Origin: Thermoflexus hugenholtzii JAD2
GTDB lineage: Bacteria > Chloroflexota > Dehalococcoidia > UBA2979
Direction of reading: 5' to 3'
DNA length: 9,088 nucleotides
NCBI GenBank assembly: GCA_945889565.1
Contig: CAMDBZ010000055.1
Coordinates: 1 to 9,088, forward strand
Shown: positions 1-5,696 of the stretch, piece after piece
Numbering within the stretch: the stretch's first letter is position 1
Layout of the letters: each line of letters begins with the position of its first letter
Notes under the pieces: model-generated
What the model was told of the DNA's origin: nothing
The model's database searches: none
What the model saw: only the letters and a program-made list of their open reading frames with translations
Program-made: the position numbers and the translations under genes

Positions 1-236
1 CGTGGTCGGTCGCCGAGGGCGAGGCCGATGCGGACCTGGCCGTCTCGATGGCGAAGGCCTGGTGCGGTGATGCCACCCGTCGCGTGGTGGCCCACGGCCA
101 GCAGATCCACGGCGGCATCGGCTTCACCAAGGACTACAAGATCCAGCTCTTCTACCGCCGTCAGAAGCGCTCCGAACTCGCCTACGGCGACGGCGACCAC
201 CACCGCGAGCTCGTCGCCCAGCAACTCGGCATCTAA
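1..236 (+). CDS. Acyl-CoA dehydrogenase, C-terminal fragment (5' end outside window)
   Basis: This is the last 77 or so residues of an acyl-CoA dehydrogenase, the FAD enzyme that introduces the alpha-beta double bond into acyl-CoA thioesters in fatty-acid or related degradation. The reading frame is open from base 3 to the TAA at 234-236. The visible part includes QQIHGGIGFTKDYKIQLFYRR, the conserved C-terminal helical-bundle block of the family (Q-HGG-GFT, then a basic helix). In this family that block contributes to FAD binding at the dimer interface. The catalytic base and the N-terminal and middle domains lie upstream and cannot be assessed, so substrate range cannot be assigned. The next gene starts 52 bases downstream with its own ribosome binding site and encodes a dehydratase-like domain, which fits an acyl-CoA metabolism operon. 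The family call is firm; the exact substrate is unknown. Confidence 0.9.
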   Translation, partial: WSVAEGEADADLAVSMAKAWCGDATRRVVAHGQQIHGGIGFTKDYKIQLFYRRQKRSELAYGDGDHHRELVAQQLGI

Positions 237-288
237 CCCGAGTCGCTCGACGGGCACGGCCTGAGTTCGGAGGCAGGGAGGGACGCGC

Positions 289-783
289 ATGACTTCGCAG
301 CCCGCCACGCTGGTCACACAGGACATGCAGGACCGCAAGAACGTGTGGTCAGCGCCGCGTGTGTCGCCGCCGATCGCGCTCTCGGACATCCGCAAATGGG
401 CGATCGCGGTGTACTGGCCGGAGAAGCCGCCCCGGCTGTTCTGGGATGAGGAGTACGCGAAGGCGACGCGCTTCGGCGGCATCATCGCACCGCAGGACTT
501 CAACCCGTTCGCGTGGCCGGTCGAACGCCCCGATATGGGCGGCTTCAACGCCAGCGCCACAGCGGCGCGTGTGGGCGAACGCGGCATGAACGGCGGCCAG
601 ACAGACGTGTACCACACGCCGATGCGGCCCGGCGACGTGATTACCTCGAGCTCCGCGCTCGTCGACTGGAACGAGCGCCAGGGCCGCCTCGGCCTCACGC
701 TGTTCAGCTACACGGAGAACCGCTGGACGAACCAGCGCGGCGAGCTGGTGAAGGCGCGCACCTCGGTGGGCATCCGTTACTAG
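289..783 (+). CDS. MaoC/FAS1-like dehydratase-domain protein
   Basis: This 164-residue protein looks like a single hot-dog-fold domain of the MaoC N-terminal (FAS1-like dehydratase) type, often a subunit or half of enoyl-CoA hydratase-like enzymes. Family-like features are ALSDIRKWAIAVYWPE near residues 30-45, RFGGIIAPQDF near 61-71, and MNGGQTDVYHTPMRPGDVI near 100-118, followed by the strand block up to VKARTSVGIRY at the C terminus. I do not see the classic D-x(4)-H hydratase-2 signature, so it may be a non-catalytic partner, an unusual dehydratase, or part of a heteromer. The ATG at 289 is preceded by an AGGGAGG-type ribosome binding site at about 275-281. It follows the acyl-CoA dehydrogenase gene by 52 bases and probably shares its transcript, acting on the enoyl-CoA product or a related thioester. 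The domain call is good; the reaction is inferred. Confidence 0.8.
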   Translation: MTSQPATLVTQDMQDRKNVWSAPRVSPPIALSDIRKWAIAVYWPEKPPRLFWDEEYAKATRFGGIIAPQDFNPFAWPVERPDMGGFNASATAARVGERGMNGGQTDVYHTPMRPGDVITSSSALVDWNERQGRLGLTLFSYTENRWTNQRGELVKARTSVGIRY

Positions 784-796
784 CGGCGGCCCACCT

Positions 797-823
797 GCGC
801 CCGCGGGCGGCGCCTTCGGGCGC
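797..823 (+). terminator. UUCG-tetraloop hairpin after the dehydratase gene
   Basis: The stretch begins with the palindrome CGCCCGCGGGCG (797-808). A 5-bp stem follows at 810-814 and 819-823, closed as C(TTCG)G, the extra-stable RNA tetraloop. It starts 13 bases after the dehydratase stop codon. No T-run follows, so it could be a transcript-end stabiliser rather than a classical intrinsic terminator. Confidence 0.4.
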
Positions 824-858
824 GGCAATCGATCGCGTGGCGCCCGTGCGCTGTACGT

Positions 859-869
859 CGCGTCACGTT
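859..869 (+). promoter_or_regulatory. Shared upstream motif, copy 1 (CGCGTCACGTT)
   Basis: This 11-base sequence lies 70 bases upstream of the membrane-protein gene and recurs exactly at 2868-2878, 70 bases upstream of the Ig-repeat gene. In both places a GCGCCAC follows (883-889 and 2880-2886), though at different distances. It may be an operator or a promoter element read by the sigma factor encoded between the two copies; that role is inference from position. Confidence 0.35.
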
Positions 870-896
870 ACGGGCATGTCGTGCGCCACGTATGGT
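867..896 (+). promoter_or_regulatory. Possible promoter of the membrane-protein/sigma pair
   Basis: TATGGT at 891-896 fits the TANNNT form of a -10 box, and GTTACG at 867-872 is a weak -35 candidate with an 18-base spacer. The predicted transcript would start about 30-35 bases before the ATG at 939. The -35 match is poor, and the region overlaps the end of the shared 11-base motif. Confidence 0.25.
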
Positions 897-938
897 GGAG
901 GGAGAGCGACGCGACATCCGCTCTCGGACGAGACGACC

Positions 939-2213
939 ATGCCGGACCAGATTGACAGCGACGCCACCAGCGCACTCGACCGCCTGATCGAGGCGCGCCG
1001 CGCCGGCCCCGCGGGCGGGACGCGCGAGTTTGGCGCAGCTGACAGGGTTGGGGAGCTCGCGGAGCTCGCCGACCTGGCGCTGGCCCTCGAGCAGCACTGG
1101 GCCGAGACTCGCGCGCTCGACACCGACGCGTTGTGGACGCGTGTGCAGGCAGACGTCGCGCGCACCCGGCAACGGCGCAGTTGGAGCGCGCTGCGCGTGC
1201 TGCGGGGCGCCTGCCGCTCGGCGCCCGTGGTGGCGCGCGCGGCCGTCGGTGGCGCCGCCGCGATGCTCGGCGGGCTCGCGCTGCTGCTCGCGGTACTCGC
1301 CGTGCAGCGGGACCGCAGCGAGGCTGCGTTCGTCAGCGATGTGCGCGGCCTGTCGGGGTTCGCGCAGCGCGCGCTCACCGACCAGCACTTCACGAGCGCC
1401 GAACAGGCGGAGGTCGAGCGCCGCGTCCACGCGCTAACGCTCACAGTGGAGACCGACCCCCAGGCGCTACTGCAACTCGACGCAGCCCAGCTGGACACCG
1501 TCGCGACGGCGCTCGACGGGCTAACCGAGCGGCTGAGCCCGCTAGCGGCCGCGCAGCCGAGCGTGCACGCCTCGGTCGACTCGATCGCGGGGCTCACCCA
1601 ACGCGTGCAAGACGCGCGCCAGGCGTTGCCGCCGCCGCCCGGGCAAGCTGCGCGCGCGCGCAGCAGCGACGAGCGCAGCAATACGGGCGGCAACGGCGGC
1701 GGCGAGCAGCGCGAGGAGCACGCGCGCGGCGCGGCCACACCACCCGCGGCCGGCCAGCCCGGGGCACCGACGCAAGCGCGGTCCACTGCCGCACGCGAAG
1801 CAACGGCGACGCGCGCCCCTCGCACGCCCACGCCAACCGTCACGGCAGCGCCGACCGTGCCGGCGAGCAGCGCACTCGCGACGCGCTTCCCGTTCTGCAG
1901 CGACGGTCCAAGCAGCAACGTCGCTGGCTGCCAGGGCGCGCTAGAGCGCGCCACCGACCGGTGTACGCCCGCGGGCGTGACGGCGCTCAACCGTGAAGCC
2001 CTCGGCCGCTGCACGGACGCCATCGACAGCGCGCGGCGCAACTGCGACCGGCTGCAGTCGCGCGCCGAAGACGCGTGCCGGCGGCAGCTGGACGTGGTCC
2101 TGGCGCAGGCGAAGCGGGCGCCTGCCGGCAACGCGACGCCAACGCCAACGCCAACGCCGACGTCGCGCGAGGGCGCGTGGCGTACCGAAGATTGGGAGCG
2201 CACCAGCGACTGA
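939..2213 (+). CDS. Single-pass membrane protein with external Cys-rich domain, putative anti-sigma-like regulator
   Basis: The protein has 424 residues and I recognise no named family over its full length. Residues 1-95 are a soluble, mostly helical head ending in a basic stretch (RTRQRRSWSALRVLR). One hydrophobic segment at about 97-123 is the only clear membrane helix. By the positive-inside rule the head is cytoplasmic and the rest external. Residues 125-230 look helical, 231-312 are a low-complexity Pro/Ala/Thr/Gly linker, and 313-392 hold six cysteines (320, 331, 342, 358, 369, 380). The tail has a Thr-Pro repeat at about 400-408. The ATG at 939 gives the sensible N terminus; the frame is open further back but overlaps the dehydratase gene. 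An ECF sigma factor follows in the same frame directly after the TGA. That context and the head-helix-sensor layout suggest a membrane anti-sigma or sensor protein, but no zinc-binding anti-sigma motif (HxxxCxxC) is present. Confidence 0.75.
   Translation: MPDQIDSDATSALDRLIEARRAGPAGGTREFGAADRVGELAELADLALALEQHWAETRALDTDALWTRVQADVARTRQRRSWSALRVLRGACRSAPVVARAAVGGAAAMLGGLALLLAVLAVQRDRSEAAFVSDVRGLSGFAQRALTDQHFTSAEQAEVERRVHALTLTVETDPQALLQLDAAQLDTVATALDGLTERLSPLAAAQPSVHASVDSIAGLTQRVQDARQALPPPPGQAARARSSDERSNTGGNGGGEQREEHARGAATPPAAGQPGAPTQARSTAAREATATRAPRTPTPTVTAAPTVPASSALATRFPFCSDGPSSNVAGCQGALERATDRCTPAGVTALNREALGRCTDAIDSARRNCDRLQSRAEDACRRQLDVVLAQAKRAPAGNATPTPTPTPTSREGAWRTEDWERTSD
2136..2162 (+). repeat. 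Short tandem repeat (AACGCC units) coding for Thr-Pro
   Basis: Roughly four AACGCC hexamers in tandem encode the PTPTPTPT stretch near the C terminus of the Cys-rich membrane protein. Such Thr-Pro runs are common spacers in surface proteins of Chloroflexota. The unit is a multiple of three, so copy-number change would alter spacer length without shifting the frame. Confidence 0.7.
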
Positions 2214-2297
2214 GCGCGCACCGGACCCCGGGCCGCGCGGAGTTGCCGCGCGAGGGTTGGCGGCCACCGCCAGCCGGCGGCCCCCGCGCTACCCGCC

Positions 2298-2831
2298 GAC
2301 CTCATCGAGCGGGCCCAGGGAGGAGACGAGCGTGCCTTCGCGGAGCTGTACCGCGTCCGTGTCCATGAGGTCGCGCGCTACGCCGGGGCGCTGTTGCGGG
2401 CGGACTACCTCGTGGAGGACGTCGTCGCGCAGACGTTCCTGCTCGCGTGGCGCGACCTGCCGCGGCTACGCGACCCCAGACGCTTCGACTCCTGGCTCTT
2501 CCGCATCGCTCATAACCAGGCGATGAGCGCGCACCGCCGCCGCAAGACGCTGCCGCTGGAGTCCGCGCCCGAGCAGGCGGACCTGAGCACGGACGGCTCG
2601 CCCCACGACGCGCTCGACGCCGCGGACGAGGCGGCGGCGATTCGCGCGGCGCTCGAGCAGCTGCCGGAGCCCCAGCGCAGCGTGCTCGTGCTGCGCTTCC
2701 TGCACGGCTGGCCACACGCGGAGGTCGCCCGCGCGCTCGGCAAGCGCGAGGAGGCGGTGCGCGCGCTGCAGTATCGCGCGCTGAGCCGCATGCGTGACCT
2801 CCTGCGCCAGGAGCTGGCCCCGGAACGCTAG
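2298..2831 (+). CDS. ECF-type RNA polymerase sigma factor (start codon unresolved)
   Basis: This encodes a sigma-70 family extracytoplasmic-function sigma factor, which directs RNA polymerase to a small regulon. Region 2 is clear: DLIERAQGGDERAFAELY, then DYLVEDVVAQTFLLAWRDL and RRFDSWLFRIAHNQ. After a linker, region 4 follows: LEQLPEPQRSVLVLRFLHGW and EVARALGKREEAVRALQYRA, the helix-turn-helix reading the -35 box. Counted from about base 2298 the product is 177 residues, the normal ECF size. The 5' coordinate marks where similarity to region 2 begins, not a start codon. In this frame there is no ATG, GTG or TTG between the upstream TGA (2211-2213) and the TTG at 2394. Starting at 2394 would delete half of region 2.1. 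A rare start codon or a one-base error nearby is likely. The gene follows a membrane protein that may be its regulator. Confidence 0.85.
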   Translation, partial: DLIERAQGGDERAFAELYRVRVHEVARYAGALLRADYLVEDVVAQTFLLAWRDLPRLRDPRRFDSWLFRIAHNQAMSAHRRRKTLPLESAPEQADLSTDGSPHDALDAADEAAAIRAALEQLPEPQRSVLVLRFLHGWPHAEVARALGKREEAVRALQYRALSRMRDLLRQELAPER

Positions 2832-2867
2832 CCCCCGACCGAGCTCTACCGTAACTCCACCGCTACG

Positions 2868-2878
2868 CGCGTCACGTT
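2868..2878 (+). promoter_or_regulatory. Shared upstream motif, copy 2 (CGCGTCACGTT)
   Basis: This is an exact copy of the 11-base motif at 859-869, here between the sigma gene and the Ig-repeat gene. It is followed by GCGCCAC at 2880-2886. A GTAAC at 2851-2855 lies 15 bases before GTC (2871-2873), a spacing not far from that of ECF-type promoters, but this fit is loose. Joint control of the two genes is inferred. Confidence 0.35.
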
Positions 2879-2936
2879 CGCGCCACACCCGCGCCTACTC
2901 GGTGTACGGATACGCCGCGACTGTCTGCGCGTGTGC

Positions 2937-2942
2937 AGGAGG
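2937..2942 (+). promoter_or_regulatory. Ribosome binding site fixing the start at 2949
   Basis: A perfect AGGAGG sits six bases before the ATG at 2949. It decides against the in-frame GTG at 2931, which would add six residues but lacks a placed ribosome binding site. Confidence 0.85.
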
Positions 2943-2948
2943 ACCCCG

Positions 2949-5516
2949 ATGACCGACCAGCCAGCCACCCCCAGCGTCGGTTCCGCGGCCGCCGAGGGCG
3001 GAGGCGGGCGGCGCGAGTTTCTTGCGCGCGCCGGCATGGTGTCGCTCGTCGCCCCCGCGGTGCTCTTCTCGGGCACCCGGCTGCTGAGCGCGAACGAGGA
3101 CGACACCGTCGCGAGCGCGCTCACGACCGGCCTGACGCTCACGCCCGCGACGGCGTTCGGCATCGCCGGCGCGGCGCACACCGTGACGGCGACCGTTTCG
3201 CCCGTCGCAGCCAGCGAGACCGTGCAGTTCAAGGTGACGGCGGGGCCGAACCTGAACAAGGCCGGTACGACGGGCGCCGTAGCGACCGACAGCAACGGCA
3301 AGGCGACCTTCACGTACACGAGCGACGGTAGCGCGAGCGGCGTCGGTACGGACACCATCACCGCGTGGATCGAAACCGTGGTGAACACTCCGCCGGCGCC
3401 TGATGCCAGTGAGGTGAAGGCGACCGCCACCATCCGCTGGCTGGCCGCGGCCACGGCGCTCTCGCTCACTCCGGACGTGGACACGAACGTCGTCGGCACG
3501 CAGCACAGCATCGAGGCGACGGTCACGCCGGCCGCCGAGGGCGTGCCGCTGCGGCTGCAGATCACCGCCGGCCCGAACGCGGGCGAGGCGCTCGCGATGA
3601 CGACGGCCGCGAACGGCAAGGCCACGTTCACGTACCTCGGCGACGGGGGCGTGGGCATCGACACGATCGCGATCTGGGTCGACCTCAACGGCAACGCCAC
3701 GCGCGAGCCGGCGAGCGAGCCGTGGGCCTCGGCGTTCAAGCAATGGACGGCGCCCAGCATCAGCAGCATCGGGCTGTCGCCGTCCAGCGACAGCGGGCTC
3801 ACCGGCAGCTCGCACACGGTAACCGCGACGATCGCGCCCGTGGCCGCGAACATCCCGCTGCGCTTCCGCGTCATCAGCGGCCCCAACACGAGCGACGCGG
3901 GCGTCGGCGTCACGAACGCATCCGGGCAGGCGACGTTCAGCTACGTCGGCGACGGCGGAGTGGGGCTCGACACGATCACGGCGTGGTTCGACGCGAACGG
4001 CAACGGCAACATCGACGCCGGCGAGGCGCAGGCGTCCGCGGTGAAGCTGTGGACCACCGCCGGCGTGTTGAGCGTCTCGCTCTCGCCCGTGAGCGCCACC
4101 AACGCGATCAACACCCAACACACTGTCACCGCAACGATCGCGCCCGTGCAGGCCGGACAGCTGATCCGCATCCGCGTGGTGTCGGGCCCGAACGCGGGCG
4201 ACGCCACGTCGGGGACGACGAACGCGTCCGGTCAGGTCAGCTTCACGTACCTCGGCGACGGCGGCGTGGGTACGGACGTGATCAGCGCGTGGCACGACGC
4301 CAACAACAACAACACGCTCGACGCCGGCGAGGCGCAGACTACGGCCGTCAAGCAGTGGACGCTCACGGGCACGAACACGCTGGCGCTGACGCCGGCCACC
4401 GCGACGAACGTGATCAACACCTCGCACACGGTCACGGCCACGGTCACGCCGGTGCAGGCCGGGCTGCTGATCCGCTTCAAGGTGATCGCCGGCCCGAACC
4501 TCAACGACACGGCCGCCGCGACGACCAACGCGTCGGGGCAAGCGAGCTTCAGCTACGTCGGCGACGGCGGCGTCGGCACCGACGTGATTAGCGCGTGGCA
4601 CGACGCGAACGGCAACACCACACTCGACGCGGGCGAGGCGCAGGCGGCGGCGGTCAAGCACTGGACGCTCGCGGGCGCTCAGTCACTCGCGCTGTCGCCG
4701 GCCACGGACACGAACGCGCTCGGCACGTACCACACGGTGACGGCCACGGTGTCCCCGGCGCAGGCGGGCCTGCCGATTCGCTTCCGCGTGCTCAGCGGAC
4801 CGAACACCGGCGACACGGAGCTGAAGACGACGAACGCCGCGGGCCAGGCGACGTTCACCTACAAGGGCGACAGCGGCGCGGGCACCGACACGATCGTCGC
4901 ATGGCACGACGCGAACACGAACAACCAGATCGACGCCGGCGAGGTGCAGGGCATCGCCACCAAGGTGTGGAGCGGCACGCAGCCGATCTCGCAGCAGGGC
5001 CAGCTGCGCAAGCTCGACCTGACGCCGAAGGCGCGCACGGTGAAGCTCGGCACCACGCACACGGTGCGCGCGAAGGTGCACGCACAACAGGCGGGCATCG
5101 TGGTGCAGTTCCGCATCGTCGCCGGCCCCAACATCGGCGAGAGCGGCACCGGCACCACGGACGGCGGCGGCAACGCGTACTTCAGCTGGGTCGGCGACGC
5201 CGGCGAGGGCACGGACTTCGTGGCCGCCTGGGTCGAGCGCAACGCGAACAACCAGCCGGACGGCGACGACATCATCGACATGGCGCGCGTGCGGTGGCAC
5301 GGCAAGCCCTCGACACCCAAGGTGAGCGACGACGACTTCGACTCGTGCGAGGACTGGCGAGACGGCTTCGAACGCAAGAAGGACGAGGACCACGGCTGGG
5401 CCAACTGGCTGCAGGTCAACGACCGCAGCCGCGGCAAGAGCGATGACGAGCGCAAGAGCAACGCCAGCAACGCCGACAGCAAGAACAAGAAGAAGGGCAG
5501 CGAGGACGACGACTAG
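2949..5516 (+). CDS. Tat-exported protein of seven Ig-like repeats with EF-hand-type calcium loops
   Basis: The product has 855 residues. A twin-arginine motif (GRREFLARAG, residues 20-29) after an uncharged-to-acidic leader, followed by a hydrophobic core at 30-40, points to folded export by the Tat route. Residues 63-783 are seven tandem Ig-like repeats resembling the bacterial Big_1/invasin style, each running from an L-x-L-T/S-P strand through HTVTATV, GPN, FTY-GDGGVGTD and a closing K-x-W. Repeat-end tryptophans are at 164, 266, 368, 470, 572, 674 and 783. Repeats 3-6 contain a D-x-N-x-N-x-x-[IL]-D-x-G-E loop typical of EF-hand calcium sites. Residues 784-855 are a highly charged tail with one cysteine and no membrane helix or LPXTG-like signal. 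It is probably a calcium-stiffened extracellular or cell-wall fibre or adhesin; the partner is unknown. It follows the sigma gene by 117 bases and may be its target. Confidence 0.85.
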   Translation: MTDQPATPSVGSAAAEGGGGRREFLARAGMVSLVAPAVLFSGTRLLSANEDDTVASALTTGLTLTPATAFGIAGAAHTVTATVSPVAASETVQFKVTAGPNLNKAGTTGAVATDSNGKATFTYTSDGSASGVGTDTITAWIETVVNTPPAPDASEVKATATIRWLAAATALSLTPDVDTNVVGTQHSIEATVTPAAEGVPLRLQITAGPNAGEALAMTTAANGKATFTYLGDGGVGIDTIAIWVDLNGNATREPASEPWASAFKQWTAPSISSIGLSPSSDSGLTGSSHTVTATIAPVAANIPLRFRVISGPNTSDAGVGVTNASGQATFSYVGDGGVGLDTITAWFDANGNGNIDAGEAQASAVKLWTTAGVLSVSLSPVSATNAINTQHTVTATIAPVQAGQLIRIRVVSGPNAGDATSGTTNASGQVSFTYLGDGGVGTDVISAWHDANNNNTLDAGEAQTTAVKQWTLTGTNTLALTPATATNVINTSHTVTATVTPVQAGLLIRFKVIAGPNLNDTAAATTNASGQASFSYVGDGGVGTDVISAWHDANGNTTLDAGEAQAAAVKHWTLAGAQSLALSPATDTNALGTYHTVTATVSPAQAGLPIRFRVLSGPNTGDTELKTTNAAGQATFTYKGDSGAGTDTIVAWHDANTNNQIDAGEVQGIATKVWSGTQPISQQGQLRKLDLTPKARTVKLGTTHTVRAKVHAQQAGIVVQFRIVAGPNIGESGTGTTDGGGNAYFSWVGDAGEGTDFVAAWVERNANNQPDGDDIIDMARVRWHGKPSTPKVSDDDFDSCEDWRDGFERKKDEDHGWANWLQVNDRSRGKSDDERKSNASNADSKNKKKGSEDDD
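3135..5297 (+). repeat. Tandem repeat array, seven units of about 306 bp
   Basis: Unit ends, placed at the closing Trp codon, are 3440, 3746, 4052, 4358, 4664, 4970 and 5297. The first six ends are exactly 306 bases (102 codons) apart; the last unit is 327 bases. Units 4 and 5 are the closest at protein level (both contain GDGGVGTDVISAWHDAN) but differ at many third codon positions, so the duplications are not very recent. Units 1, 2 and 7 are the most divergent. Confidence 0.9.
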
Positions 5517-5560
5517 CGCGCGGGCCGCGCCGCCGCGCCCCGAAGTCACTCCGTAACACG

Positions 5561-5595
5561 ACAAGCGGGCCCGGATATCTTCCGGGCCCGCTTGT
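5561..5595 (+). terminator. Strong hairpin terminator candidate
   Basis: A perfect 15-bp stem (5561-5575 paired with 5581-5595) encloses a 5-base loop TATCT, starting 44 bases after the Ig-repeat stop codon. Only TTG (two T, then G) follows, so a U-tract is missing. It lies between two + strand genes and probably ends the 939-5516 block. Confidence 0.75.
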
Positions 5596-5696
5596 TGCGC
5601 CCGCGCCGTTGCGAACGCCGTCGGCGCGCGGAGCGATCCGCGAGGCCACCCCGCACGTAGTACCTCCGCAACCAGTGCGAACCGGAGGGGGTACCG

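Noticed and set aside
513..938. Extension of the membrane-protein gene back to 513
   Set aside because: It would overlap the dehydratase gene in another frame and translates to an Arg/His-rich sequence without family likeness; ATG 939 gives a sensible N terminus.
939..2831. One large fusion protein formed by read-through of the TGA at 2211-2213
   Set aside because: The membrane protein has a single helix with its C terminus outside, so a fused sigma factor would be external and could not reach RNA polymerase.
863..4661. Long open frames on the minus strand (863-2305 and 2895-4661) opposite the membrane-protein and Ig-repeat genes
   Set aside because: They are Arg/Ala/Val-rich low-complexity translations with no domain pattern. 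They lie opposite genes with clear domains, and high GC makes stop codons rare.
4971..5297. Last Ig unit as a separate, unrelated domain
   Set aside because: It is divergent and seven residues longer but keeps LDLTP, THTVRAKV, AGPNIG, GTTDGGG and the closing RW, so it is the seventh repeat.
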